DNA of 64,000 nucleotides from Anaeramoeba flamelloides (Eukaryota; Metamonada; Anaeramoebidae). Both the position numbers and the translations under genes were made by a program. How positions within the stretch are numbered: the first letter of the stretch is position 1; each line of letters opens with the position of its first letter. Positions 34,591 to 47,592 of this stretch are shown here, piece by piece. The notes beneath the pieces were generated by a model. The model worked only from the letters and a program-made list of their open reading frames with translations. It did no database searches and was not told the DNA's origin. The stretch is taken from contig JANTQA010000032.1 in NCBI GenBank assembly GCA_027625915.1, positions 13,532,001-13,596,000 on the forward strand. Reading direction: 5' to 3'.

Positions 34591-34863
34591 TAAATTATAA
34601 AAACAATATTGAGAAAATTCGATTTTTTTTTCAGACAAAATTTCAATAAAAATTCAAGTAAGGAAATAATATAATAATGATGTTTGGAACAGAATTAAAA
34701 AAACAAATATAAATAATTTTCGAAAACATAAATATTAGCTATGGAAAATAAATGAAAAAAACAAAAAAAAAATAATTCTTGGAAAATACTTTAATTTAAT
34801 TAAAACTTTAGAATTAAAACAATATAAACCTCTTTTAATAGATAAAGACAACCAAGTACCAAT

Positions 34864-34887
34864 TATATATATATATATATATATATA
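34864..34887. repeat. (TA)n microsatellite
   Basis: Twelve TA units. Similar short TA runs occur at about 35446-35466, 56177-56193 and 56626-56643. Confidence 0.85.
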
Positions 34888-35737
34888 AACAACTTGAAAA
34901 TAATATTCAAATATAATAAAATAATCATCGAAATCAAATTGAATTTTTTTTTTATTTAGTTGTTGATAAAAATTTCAAAAATATCTATGATGTAATTGAA
35001 TTTACCAATATAAATTAATCCAGATATTTAAAAAATAATTTTGATCTATGCTCTCTTATTCAATAACATTTTTTATTTTATTTCTAGATTTTAAATAGTC
35101 AAAAAAAATCAAATATTAATCTGACTAGAACCATTAACCAAATAATTTAAATTTAAAAAAAATTCTTGTTAAAAAAAAAGTCTTAATTTTATGTTGAAAA
35201 AAAAAATTATTTTTTTATTCAAATTTAAACTATCTTTTTTTATTAAATTAATAAAAAAATTAAAAATATATATTGCTATTGAATGAAAATCAATTTATAG
35301 AACACATTTTCTATGTGATGTTAAAAGATATTTGTAATTAATAAATTATTTATTAAAGTATTTTCGGCAATTTATGTAACGAAAGACACCCAAAAAATTC
35401 CTTGTAAAGAATTGTGTATTTCAATCATTAAAAGCTAGATATTTTGATATATATATATATATATATACACTTTTCAAAAAAAAAATAATTTTTTTTTTTT
35501 GACAAAATTTGGTTTGAAAAATAATAAAAATCACAAAAACCAAGAAAAATATTTTCAAATGTTGAAAATTTTTTATCAAGAGATTTTTTAAATAGGTTCC
35601 AATACTATATTAAACATAAAAATTTTATTTTAAGATAATTAGTTATAAATTATAGATCTTTGAATACTTTCAGAACAATTCAAATCAAAAAATTCATTTT
35701 AAAAAACAATTGAAATATTTGTGACACCAAGTGATAT

Positions 35738-37166
<1,429 letters not shown>

Positions 37167-38496
37167 TTAAAAGACCCCAATAAAATTGATGAATTGTTCC
37201 AATAACCCGAAATGATTGAAATTTTCGAGTTTTTTCTTGCATACGACTAAAGATTCGCGGCAAAATTGATTTAAAATTTCGTTTTGATCTGAAATTGCTC
37301 GTAGCCCAAATAAGATTCTATTGAGTGGCTTTGATTTTTCAAAAAAAAGTGATTGCTGTTCTTTGTTTTTTTCAGAGTTTTCAATTGTTTGCATAATTAA
37401 TTTTTCGATTTCTATTGGCCAACGTTCCACAAGCAATTCAATCAAATAGGCTAGGTGTCTTACAAAAAATTGGAAGTGTCTTCCAGAAATTGAGCTGAGT
37501 AAGATTTGGTTAAGCGACCATAGGCGATCACCTAATTGATCTATTTGTGAAAGCAGCACACCTAAAACTAATTTTTCATCCTCAAATTCATTTTTGCTTT
37601 GATTGTTTTCTCTTGGTGCCAAAAAAAGAAAAAAAAAAGAAAAAAAAAAAAAAATAAAAAACATGAAAATTTTTTGTTCAAAAAGTAACAAAGAAAAAAA
37701 GTGAAAAAAAAAAAAAGAAAAGAACCAAATTATACAATTGTTGCCAGTCTATGCTTTTTGTTTGGTTGAGGGATCGATCAGAAAGAATTATACATAGAAT
37801 TTCAAGAAATTTGTCATCTGTTGTAATTAATTGTGAAAAATTGTCAAGCAATTTTTTTAAAATTGTTAAAGAATCGTTTGCGAGGAAGTGTTGAATTTTT
37901 TGTTGAAACATTTTTGCTAAAGAGGCACGATAAATAATTTTTGGTTGAAGCCAATATATTTTGGACTCGATCTTGATCCAATCAGATCTCGTATTCTTGT
38001 TATTGATCATTAATTTTAAACCAAATTTCTTATGGTTTTCTTTTTTCTTCATGATTGTATCGTTTCGAATCTTGATCGAGCACCTTGTAAGTAAAGTATT
38101 TAAAGCCTGCTTTTGTGTGTTCGAAGAAATAAGTTTTATAAGATCCTGCTGAGTAAAATATTTCAAATAATACTTGAGAGCTATTCCAAGAAGATCTTTT
38201 TCAGTATTACAATTTGTTAAAACGTTTTCAAGAATTGTTTTTAAAGAACCACCGAGTTTGACAACCGAAAGGTTAAATTCAGAAGAATGATTTTTTTCAC
38301 AGATACTTTTAATTTTTTGATTTACGCTGTCCCATTGCTCTCGTGGCACGATGTCGGGAATTTTGGCAAATAATTCTCCCCATTGAACAACACGAGAAAA
38401 GTTTGTTTGGTTCCAATTTACTACGTGGCTATTTTGTGAGGTAAGAAGTAGTTTCAGAAAGTTTGGTATACCTTCAAGCCACTTATACTTTTCCAT
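37167..38496 (-). CDS. FANCF: FANCF-like protein (Fanconi anaemia core complex subunit)
   Basis: Two exons, 38496-37736 and 37611-37167, join in phase across a 124-nt GT-AG intron (TT joins A to form a Leu codon) giving 401 residues; human FANCF has 374. The N-terminus shares exact spacing with human FANCF: F..LL..S....V..W......R..QW......I, here FLKLLLTSQNSHVVNW and NFSRVVQWGELFAKI. Further matches in order: LGIALKYYLKYF (human LGDAARYHLVQQLF), FLEILCIILSDRSL (human FLKVIAVALLQPPL) and a C-terminal helical repeat region with LLERW-type helices. In animals FANCF is an adaptor in the core complex that ubiquitinates FANCD2 at DNA crosslinks. Helical throughout, no enzyme motif, no membrane segment. 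The T-rich intron stays open in both flanking frames, which could hide the splice. The family call is from recalled sequence, so moderate. Confidence 0.68.
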
Positions 38497-38561
38497 TTTT
38501 GGATTCACAATAAGTTTAATTGAATTGTTGAAAAAAATGAATTTTTTTGTTTGATTTTAGA

Positions 38562-38785
38562 CTATTAATCATAAAATAAATAGAACACAATTTTCATTCA
38601 ACCTTCCAATAAGTTTAAAAGATCAAAGGCAAGTCCTAAATGTTTAATTCTGTCAATGTTGTTTTGTTTTTACATATTATTTTAATAATTGGGAACTTGA
38701 TAGTTTTCTTGGTATTTTTGTTTGTTGATTTTTGGAAAAGCTGAATGTAAAATGTTTTTCTTTTTATTCTACAATTACAGTATTA
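38562..38785. mobile_element. Family K mini-element, copy 3, near the FANCF-like start
   Basis: Inverted ends ATAAAATAAATAGAACACAA then TTTTCATTCAACCTTCC and GGAAAAGCTGAATGTAAAAT then TCTACAATTACAG match the K ends near 21550 and 21780. It lies 66 bp upstream of the FANCF-like start codon, within its likely promoter. Confidence 0.45.
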
Positions 38786-38875
38786 AAGAGAGGAGTTATT
38801 AGCACCTCTTGTTTGCAGTTAGTTTTTATATAATGTTATATATAATAAGAAAATTTCTTCAATTTTCTTTTGATT

Positions 38876-39175
38876 TCTCAAATTAAAAAAAACCTAGGCA
38901 CTTGACATAACTTTCCCAGAATTCAACAGAATAGAGAAACCTAAGAGATAATGCTCAATTCTTTTAAACCTGGGAAAAGCTAAGTAAGTTTTTTTTGATT
39001 CATTTTTTTTATTCCAAAATCAATAGATTTTTCTACTAAAAACAAAAAGTTCAAAAAAATCACAGTAAGGTTTTTTTTTTAATTTGAGAAATAAAAAGAA
39101 AATTTATTAAATTGTTTTTAATTTCTCAAATTAAATAAAACATAGGTACTCCATGACACTTGGCGGACACTATCC
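38876..39175. repeat. Alternating hairpin array, cluster 3
   Basis: Hairpin units related to clusters 1 and 2: AATTAAAAAAAACCTAGGCA then CTTGAC, CTTTCCCAGAATTCAACAGA closing on TTCTTTTAAACCTGGGAAAA, and AAGGTTTTTTTTTTAATTTG closing on CTCAAATTAAATAAAACATA. At least two alpha/beta units, more decayed at the right. Confidence 0.55.
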
Positions 39176-40519
39176 AATGACCTAAAACTTTATTTTTGAT
39201 TTTTTTTCATTACTTTAAAAGGCAAATTTAATATTCAAGAATGACAATAAACATGATAATTCTTTTTTGGAAATACTATTAAGATATTAATATTTTTTAA
39301 TATAATTATTTTAAAAAAGTACATTAAAATGTTTTCTAAGGTGTTGTATTAATATATAAAATGGGTGACATGTAGAATTCTAAGTCCGATAGTGAATAAT
39401 ATTATTACACACTGTTTTAAAAACATCTATATTATATATATATTACTTTTTTTTAATTTAACAATTCATATTTTAAGATTATTTTCAAATACATATCAAT
39501 TTTATAGTAAATCAAAAAAACTCAAATTTTTTTGATTTTTAAACAAATAATTACTACAAGATAATATTTTTGTCTAATTATAATTACAATAAATTTTCTA
39601 TATAGCGAATTTCCCTTCACTGTTCCTTACTCACAAAGAAATGGTTTTATTGTTATGAAAAAATATTACATTCCACATACAAAAAAAATCCATTTTAAGG
39701 TATCTATTAAAACTTATTAATCAGTTTATTATTTTTTTTTCAATATCTTTTATGAACCAACAACTAATAATTTTTCTTCTTGATTCAAAATAAATTTTAT
39801 ATCCATAAATATCGAACTTTAAATTTAATTAAAAAAAAATAAAATTTAAGCATTTATTCGATTTTTACTAAATTTTGGATTTTGGATAACCATTTTAACC
39901 TTTATTTCAGCGTTGAAAATAAAAATGTCAACTTAATCCATTTAGTAAAGATTGAAAATTATGTAATGATTGATAATAATTTTACTTGAAGATAACTTTG
40001 TAGTTAAAATCTAGTTTTTCTAACTGTTAAAAAGGTATTTTAAAATATTTAGAGCGTTTCCAGTGTTTATTTGAATTTAGAAAAGTTTTAATAGAATTTT
40101 TCAATATTTTATTTTAGATCATAGTATTTATTAATTAATTTCTTCAATATTTTCTAATTTATCTCTATTTTTTCAATATTTTCTCCCCTAAGAACCCCAA
40201 TATAAACAATTATTATGTATAGAAATTGTTGTTAATTCATTTGGTTTAATATTGAAAAATACTAAAATCCACTTTTATTCAGATCAAAAACACATTCCAC
40301 AAATTATAGAAACATCCAAAATCAAGACTAGGTAATAAAAAAATCAATTTATTGTATTTTTATAAACAGAATATAAAAGAACATTCAAGTAACCAAGTAT
40401 TAAAGTTTTGATATGTAATCATTTTAATCCAAATAAAAGAAGAAAAATATAAAACAAAAAAAAAAATTGTCTATCCAAAATAATACAATAAGCAGAACAA
40501 AAAAGGTCTTGGTAAATTT
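39176..40519. other. Intergenic, nothing recognised
   Basis: AT-rich sequence without protein-like frames or repeat families I could match elsewhere in the window. Confidence 0.35.
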
Positions 40520-40800
40520 CTTGAAGTTTCACCAACAATTGTTGATCGATCAATTTAATGATAAGATACCTTCAAAAAATTTAGTGTGAATATTATATTT
40601 AACAAAACTGAACACTAGCTTTCTATCAACCATCGAAAAAAAAGGCATAATGAAACAGATTACTTAACTGGAAAAAAGGAAATGAAAACAAAACAAAAAA
40701 GACAAAAGCTGAAATAGTTTGTACGATTAAAAGTATATGTTTGAAAGTAAAATGCTACATTTTTATTACTTAGTCTATTTAAACTGTGCCAAACATTTTG
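40520..40800 (+). mobile_element. Family B repeat, partial copy
   Basis: Closest to 49605-49905: CACCAACAATTGTTGATCGA, GATAAGATACCTTC, GAAATAGTTTGTACG, TTATTACTTAGTCTATTTAA then ACTG. Runs straight into a family D copy. Confidence 0.6.
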
Positions 40801-41356
40801 GAATTTAAACCCCATTTCTCTCAAAGTGTCAATCCAAAAATGGAAAAATTCGCTTGTTTTTTTAAGAATCAGCATAACTACAATTTTTTAGAAATAAGAG
40901 CAATAATAAACTTCAGAGTAGAGCCGAGATTCATAAAAGAAAAACATGAATACACCGTAAGTTTCAAAAAAAAAATATAAATTAAAAAAATTTTAGGATC
41001 CGTTTCATTGTTACACCCTGTTGCAAAATTTATCAGGTGTTTTTAAAGAATAAAATTGTTGAAAATAATATTTTTTCATTGTAAATATATCAATTTTTAA
41101 AAGGAATTACTTGGCCTCGATTTTCGTAATGTTAATTTGGACTTTCAAAGAATTTTTTTATTTCAAATAAACTTTTTTAAATTAAAAAAAAAAAAATAAT
41201 ATAAAAAAATAAAAAAAATTTTTTCTAAATGAGAAAAAATGATCTTGATTCAAACATTGAAAATTTTATTTTGAGAAGAATAATGAATTAAAATAATATA
41301 ATATGTTCTTTTTCTTCAATAAAACTGGACTCCTTCAACTGAAAAAGATTTTAGTT
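40800..41356 (+). mobile_element. Family D element
   Basis: D landmarks in order: ATGGAAAAATTCGCTTG, AAGAATCAGCATAACTAC, CATTGTTACACCCTGTTGCA, AAACTGGACTCCTTCAACTG at the right end. The ends are worn, so this copy is older than the one at 19259. Confidence 0.65.
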
Positions 41357-42460
41357 TATGTTAATGAAATTAACCTGGTTTTAATCAATAATAATCATTA
41401 TTGGTATACCTTTCCGGAGTTTTAATATTAACCTTAATCGATGCTTAATGAAAACAATTTAAAAAATTACATACTTTTTTTGAATAATTAATAATCCTTA
41501 ATCTATAAATATAATATTTTCATGCCAAAGTCTCTCAGTTGGAATATTTATATTCCCTATCTTTCAAGGGTTTGAATGAGAATTGTAGAATAAAAAAAAA
41601 AAAAAAAATAAATTTAAAAATAATAAACTTTTTTTCACCCTTTTACACTTTTCTGTTATTCTATTTTTTATTGAACCTAATTATTTTACAAATTTTTTTT
41701 GTTTAAAAGATCTTTATTAAGTTGGTAAAAACATGTTATTCTACTTTTATTAAAACAGTGAGAATGATTTTAGTAAAATAATATTGATTTCGAATAAATA
41801 TATCTTGAGCGCCAAAATCAGATAAAAATTAATTTGTTATTTTAATTGATGTGTTTCTCTAAGAATTTAATTTTTTTCAGAAAAAATTTTTATTTATTAA
41901 TATTGAATATCAAATCTCCCATAAGGTGTATATTTTTCTTTGTTACTTTTTCATTTTTTCGAGTAATTATAAAAAATAATTGAGGCTCAACATTTTTTTG
42001 GAACCATAGGTACGAAAAAGGGTTTTAGATAATAATTATTTAATCAAGATCAATGTTGAAATTATGACAAGACAATAAAAAATATTTTCAAAAAAAAAAG
42101 CAGTGGGATAAACGAAAACTCAAATATAGAAAAGATCAAACTAATTAAAAAATTTTTTAATGAATACCATTGGAAAAATTTGATAAAATAATTTCTCTAA
42201 TAAACCAGCTTTAAAGAAAATATAAAGCAGTATTTTGTATTATTTATTTATAAATAGTTAATGAAATTATCTAATATTATTTATCAAAAAATAATAATGA
42301 AACAAACCAAAACAAAAAAAAAATAATGAAGAATATTTATTATTATTAAGTGAAAAATCAAAAAAAAATTATTTTTTTTCAAATAAAAAAATATTTAAAA
42401 TCTAATTTTAAAAAACAATTAAAAAATAAAAATGATTGAAAAAAAAAAGAAAAAAAAAAA
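41357..42460. other. Intergenic, nothing recognised
   Basis: AT-rich. No gene or matched repeat. It holds the 3' flank of the PH/RUN gene. Confidence 0.35.
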
Positions 42461-44755
42461 TTAATTTTTTACTTCATGATTAATAAAACATTTTAACTCG
42501 TAATTTTCTAAATGTTTTATAATTTGACCTATTTTTTGAAATAATTGCGGAAGATATACTATTGTGTCCTTTTCATATATTGTTGACCAGTCATGGTTTT
42601 TGCTACTAAACAACTCGTTCCAAGTAGCTAATAATTTTTCATTTAGCCCCCATCTGATCATTGCTCTAACTTTAATATTTAAATCTTTTTTTTTATTAAA
42701 CTTTTCATAATCTTGGACAAATTGGAACGCTTGCAAATATTGCTCATGCACCTCTCCTAGCCCCTGGGTAGTTGCCACTAATTCAAAAATATTCCAAGGA
42801 TGTTTGGCCTTCCCAAACAAAGGTTTTTTCAAACCCTTTTTTATTAAGAGATCGAAATATACCCACAATGTGTTTTGAATTAAAAAATGCAATTCTTGAT
42901 TTTTTCTTTCGTTACCTGGAGTTTTTAGTTTTTTCCGAGTGGCAACTTTAAAATAATCATCAAAACTGGTCATTGCCTTTTGTAAATGTTCCAAATTATC
43001 TAAAATTTGTTTTGGTAATACTGATTTTTTTTCTGTTGTTTTTTCATTTTGTTTATTTTCTTCTTTTGTTTTTTTCCCTTTCTCTTTTTTATTATTCTTA
43101 TTCTTATTCTTATTCTTATTATTTTTCTTTTTCTGATCATCATTATCATCGTCATCATTATCGTCATCGTTTGAAGAAGACGATTTAATAATTAAAGGTT
43201 CAAATAATTTTATCTTTAATTCGGATATTTCCTTTTCTGCTTTTTGAATTTTTTGATTATTCTTTTCATTTTTTTTCGTTAAGCTATCTTTATCATTTGA
43301 AACATCTGTTAATTGACTTTCTAATTTTTCCACTTTTGATTGTAATTTATCATTTTTTTCAGAAAATTGATCTCTTTCATCTGTTAATTTCTCATTTAAT
43401 ACGAGCAATTTATCAATTTCTTCGTGATCCTTGTATTCGTCTTTGAGAATTTTTAATTTTTCATCTTCCTCCATTAATTTTTTTTCAATTGTTTCTATTT
43501 TTTTTATCAAATTTTCTTCTTTTTCCTTTTGGTTTTTGATTTGTTTATTTTTTTCTTCAAATTGCTTTTTATATTTATTTTTTTTCTCTTGCATTTTAAT
43601 ATTCATTTGTTTATTTTCATAATTGATTTTTAAGGAATATTCTTTACCCTCTTTTAATCTTTCTTCATATTTTTGATAAACATTTTTCAAATCATTTTGC
43701 AATATTGCAAATGCATCATTTTTATTCTTTAAATCATACTTTAAATCTTCATTTTGTCTTTCCAATTGCTTAATATTCTTTAAATATTTAATATTTTCTT
43801 TTTCAATTTGAGTACTACTTTTTTTTTCATTCCCCCTTTCGTGCTTTGTAATTTCTTGGTTATCTTTTACTTCCAACTCTAATTGGTTTATTTTTTTCTC
43901 ATCCTTGATTAATTGCTCTTTTGCATTTTTCAATTCTTTATTGTTTTGCTCAATTATGCTTTCACTTTCGGACAATTGTGTTTGAAGCTTCTCAATCAAT
44001 TGCTTATTGCTTTTTAAATTTGTTTCGTGCTCTTTCAAAATTTTTATTTGCTCATCTAAATAATTCCACATTTGGAATTTGATCACGGGATCTCTCACTT
44101 TTAATTCATAGATCAATGGGAGATCAATTTCCTTATTATTTTCAAACTTTTTGATCCATTTCTCAGTCAATAATGATGCCACATCAACCGATCTTGATCT
44201 TGCCAAATCAAGTAAACTGACGCATAAACTGGGATCGTCCCAATTTAACATGAGCTCTTGGAATTCTTCATTTTTTAATGAAATTAATTCTCTTTGCGAA
44301 ACATTCGAAGTTTTTATTAAATCATGAATTAATACTAAATCACCCTTTTTTATAAAATATCCTAACATGCCATGCCCTGAGCTATGGAGATATAGATCAC
44401 ATGTCTTTTTATTTAATATGGAAATAATTGAGCTTGGATTTGATAAAAATTCTTTGATTTCTTGAATGCCACCCAAAATTTGCTTTCGAAGCCTTATTAC
44501 GCTTTTTAAATTTCGATATAGGCCCAGCATCTCCTCAGAATTTGATGCTTCAAGAAGAAATGTCCTTTTGGGAGTCATCAATTGAATTGTAAATCCACTA
44601 CATGATGGAATAAAATATTTGATCGAAGATAAAGGCAGATCTCTTATAGAGTCAGATTTGACAGATTTATGATAAGATAGATGATGATCGTTGAATTTGA
44701 ATAATCGTTTTTTTTTGTTTTTGATACGCCCGCCTTGCTTTTTATACCACCCCAT
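42461..44755 (-). CDS. PH domain / coiled coil / RUN-like domain protein
   Basis: 764 residues from the ATG at 44755. The frame is open 10 codons further upstream without an ATG and an acceptor-like AAAAG precedes it, so a short 5' exon is possible. The start MGWYKKQGGRIKNKKKRLF is a PH-domain first strand; PH spans about 1-95. A mixed helical region (about 100-245) is followed by a long coiled coil (about 250-530), an acidic Asp/Asn stretch and a Lys/Asn stretch (about 540-580). The C-terminal ~140 residues (619-764) look like a RUN domain: QELHFLIQNTLWVYFDLLIK, NIKVRAMIRWGLNEKLLATW and a closing amphipathic helix. RUN proteins usually act as effectors of Rab/Rap-type GTPases in membrane or cytoskeletal traffic; a similar role is inferred. 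Lipid specificity cannot be told. Confidence 0.78.
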   Translation of the reverse strand: MGWYKKQGGRIKNKKKRLFKFNDHHLSYHKSVKSDSIRDLPLSSIKYFIPSCSGFTIQLMTPKRTFLLEASNSEEMLGLYRNLKSVIRLRKQILGGIQEIKEFLSNPSSIISILNKKTCDLYLHSSGHGMLGYFIKKGDLVLIHDLIKTSNVSQRELISLKNEEFQELMLNWDDPSLCVSLLDLARSRSVDVASLLTEKWIKKFENNKEIDLPLIYELKVRDPVIKFQMWNYLDEQIKILKEHETNLKSNKQLIEKLQTQLSESESIIEQNNKELKNAKEQLIKDEKKINQLELEVKDNQEITKHERGNEKKSSTQIEKENIKYLKNIKQLERQNEDLKYDLKNKNDAFAILQNDLKNVYQKYEERLKEGKEYSLKINYENKQMNIKMQEKKNKYKKQFEEKNKQIKNQKEKEENLIKKIETIEKKLMEEDEKLKILKDEYKDHEEIDKLLVLNEKLTDERDQFSEKNDKLQSKVEKLESQLTDVSNDKDSLTKKNEKNNQKIQKAEKEISELKIKLFEPLIIKSSSSNDDDNDDDDNDDQKKKNNKNKNKNKNNKKEKGKKTKEENKQNEKTTEKKSVLPKQILDNLEHLQKAMTSFDDYFKVATRKKLKTPGNERKNQELHFLIQNTLWVYFDLLIKKGLKKPLFGKAKHPWNIFELVATTQGLGEVHEQYLQAFQFVQDYEKFNKKKDLNIKVRAMIRWGLNEKLLATWNELFSSKNHDWSTIYEKDTIVYLPQLFQKIGQIIKHLENYELKCFINHEVKN

Positions 44756-44869
44756 GTATCTAGTAAAATTTGAACTTTCATCCAACTTTTGATAAGGGTG
44801 ATCAATTTTTACTTGACCTATTTAAAGATATGGGTATATTAAAATTTAGATTTTTTTTTTTTTTAGAGA

Positions 44870-45035
44870 ATCGTTTTCGTTTTGGTTATTATTATTGTTT
44901 TGAATCTGTTATTGTTATTTTTTTGAATTTGTTATTGTTTTTATTATTTTTATTATTTTTATTGTTATTATTATTGTCGTTGTTGTTATTATCATTATTG
45001 TTATTATTGCTACTACCATTTGTTTTATAGCTGTT
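44870..45035 (-). repeat. Asn-codon trinucleotide repeat
   Basis: On the minus strand runs of AAT, AAC and AAG make an Asn-rich open frame of about 106 codons (45212-44892). Mixed AAC and AAT codons could mean a coding homopolymer, but the frame stops before any donor that would link it to the PH/RUN gene just downstream. Best treated as a simple repeat in its 5' flank. Confidence 0.5.
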
Positions 45036-45560
45036 GTAAAACATTTTAAAAAAGTGTGATTGAAAAATTTTTAATAGAATACTGGAAATAGATGTATTGA
45101 AGTTTGTTGGGGGTTTTATACAGATATTTTTGCAAATTTTTTTGTAAAAGTTTTTGTTATGTCTTTCTTTAAAATTGTCTGACATGAAGAGATTTTTAAT
45201 CCCAATAGGCAAGTTTCATGTTTTTTAATTTTTTTTCATACAAAAGTTTTAAATAAGATAAAGCGACATTAATATATAGTATTTTATAAAATATTATCAC
45301 TTTTGATATTAATATTGAATTGAAGTTCTTTATGAAAAAATAATGTAAAAAGTAAAAAATGGTTTTTAAACCTTCGAGAAAAAGAAAGTAAATGGTAAAA
45401 AATAATAAAAAAAAATTGTAAAAGTTCTCAAACTTCTGAAAGGTAAATCAGTTTTATTTGAGTCATTTTGTCAAATACTTGATTAAAAAAATTTTCATTT
45501 TGCATAAAATTTCCTTTGTTTGTAAAAATTTTTGAGGGACTTTTTTAAAAATTGGTTATA

Positions 45561-46396
45561 ACTGCCAAATCTAAAACCCAGAAATTTTCAAAAACACCTG
45601 GAAATTCCATTTTTCTGATCAATTGAAAATATCAGTAAAAAGAGAGAAAAAAATACTCTTATTTTACAGAAAAATATACAAATTATCTAGGAACCTATAA
45701 TCGTTCTAAGCAGGGTATTAATTAAGTAGTCCAAATCCATCACTTTTGGCCCTTTGTTAAATGTAGAAATTAAAAAAACCACAAATTTGTAAAATTAATT
45801 GAGAACATGACTGAAAATTGAAAATCTTCTTTATTAAATGTATGATTATTTTTAAAATAAATTCTAAATTTATGAGAAAATATCTATTATGTGAATTGTT
45901 TTGTTTTTAAATTTGTGAAATAAGAGTTTTATTTACATTTTAGATCTTTTCTTTAATAATTTTTTCAAAATTTTTCATTTCAATTGGGAAACTTTGAGGA
46001 TTTATTTTTTTTACAAAATAGTTTTCTTAATTTAATGTAAATTCACAATAATCAAACACCTCTCTCAAATTAAAATATATTTAAATATTTTTAATTGATA
46101 AAAATTTATCTAATGAATAAAATTTAATAAAGAAGATTTTCAATTTTCAGTCATGTTCTCAATTAATTTTACAAATTTGTGGTTTTTTTAATTTCTACAT
46201 TTAACAAAGGGCCAAAAGTGATAGATTTGGAATACTTGATTAATACCCTGCTTAGAATGGTTATAGGTTGCTAGATAATTTGTATATTGATCTGTAAAAT
46301 GGGAGTATTTTTGACTTTTTACTGATATTTTCAATTGATCAGAAAAATGGAATTTCTAGGTGTTTTTAAAAATTTCTGGGTTTTAGGTTTTACAGT
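45561..46396. mobile_element. Family J foldback element (two ~280-bp arms)
   Basis: Left arm 45561-45840 and right arm 46121-46396 are imperfect reverse complements along their length: CTAAAACCCAGAAATTTT and CCTATAATCGTTCTAAGCAG on the left; CTGCTTAGAATGGTTATAGG and AAATTTCTGGGTTTTAG on the right. The central 280 bp lack coding capacity. Ends are ACTG and CAGT, next to TA on the left. Only copy here. Older than the foldback at 13456, as several mismatches per 100 nt are visible. Confidence 0.8.
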
Positions 46397-46939
46397 AAAT
46401 GTAGATTTATCCAAAATTAAAAGAAATTTGATTTTCAATTTATTACATTGTTGAAAAAAGAGGAGTCTTTAATTATTGAAAATTGTTTTTTGGCAAAATA
46501 AAAAAACTCTTATTTTGAACTAAAAAAAAATCAAAATAAAAGAAGAGCCAAGTATATTAAATTGTAAAAAATTAGAGACGAAGAACTCTCAAATACCAAA
46601 AATTTTACTCTTTTTACTTTCTTCGTTCTCGGTTAACTATGGAAAAGTTGAATTTAATTTCTTCAACTTTCGAGAAAAAACACAAGTTAACTATTATTGA
46701 TAATATTTTCAATAAAAAGAACTTATATTTCAGAATTGTTAAATTAGGGAGTGGTTTTTTTTAATGTTTACAAGATTTCTGTTGATAATACACATTTTAA
46801 TTTAAAATGAGAGAAAAAAACATGAATAACACTTATTCAATGTAATTTTTCGTCTTTTTTGATTCAATTCTGAATTCAAAATTTTGTTGTACTTATATAA
46901 TTCTTTTTATGAACAAAGAATTCTGTTTTGCTGTACGAT

Positions 46940-47165
46940 CTTTCTTACTGTTAATTGCAAAATAAAAATAACAGAATTTTCATTCAGCTTTCCAAAAAAT
47001 CATGTCAGATATTAATATAAAATCATCAAAGTTCTCAATTCTCAAAAAGAAATTAATAATTTAAACTGATTTATGGAATGAAAAATTTGAAATTTGACAT
47101 TGATTTAAAAACCATTTTTTGTGAAAATGAATGAAAATTGTGATGCGTTTTGCAACAAATAGTAT
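46940..47165 (-). mobile_element. Family K mini-element, copy 2
   Basis: Reverse complement of the copy at 21550-21790: ATTGCAAAATAAAAATAACA, TTTTCATTCAGCTTTCC, then AAAAATCATGTCAGATATTA. A minus-strand frame of 96 codons at 47071-47361 overlaps it and is partly element-derived. Confidence 0.55.
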
Positions 47166-47592
47166 AAAACAAGCAATTATTCGAAAAAAGATTCCACAAT
47201 TTTTCTGGATTGGTTTTTGATTGAATAAAGTTTAGTTGAACAAGGTGTTTTAAATCACCTTTGAACTGTTTGTAACTTTTGAAAACTTTTTTCTGACCAA
47301 TTAATTGAGAGAAAAAAAAATTTTTTGGGATTAATTTTCTCAAAGTTAAAAAAGATTCCAAAAAATGAACAAAACAAAACTGTGATCGTTTTTTAATTTT
47401 TCCAAGGTCTTGTTTTGTTTTGTTTATTGATTGTTCTCGATAATTATTGTTTGTTGTTGTCTAAATAGTTTTTTAACAATTAGATTTAAGATCCCCTTTC
47501 AAAATGCTTTGTGAACTTTAAAAAATTATTAAGAGGATTATTGTTCTCAAACACATTCATAGTTTGTTGAAGTGGAGGCAATAAAAACAGAA

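Noticed and set aside
44892-45212. Asn-rich 106-codon frame as first exon of the PH/RUN gene
   Set aside because: It stops before any GT donor that would give a phase-correct link; probably a simple repeat.
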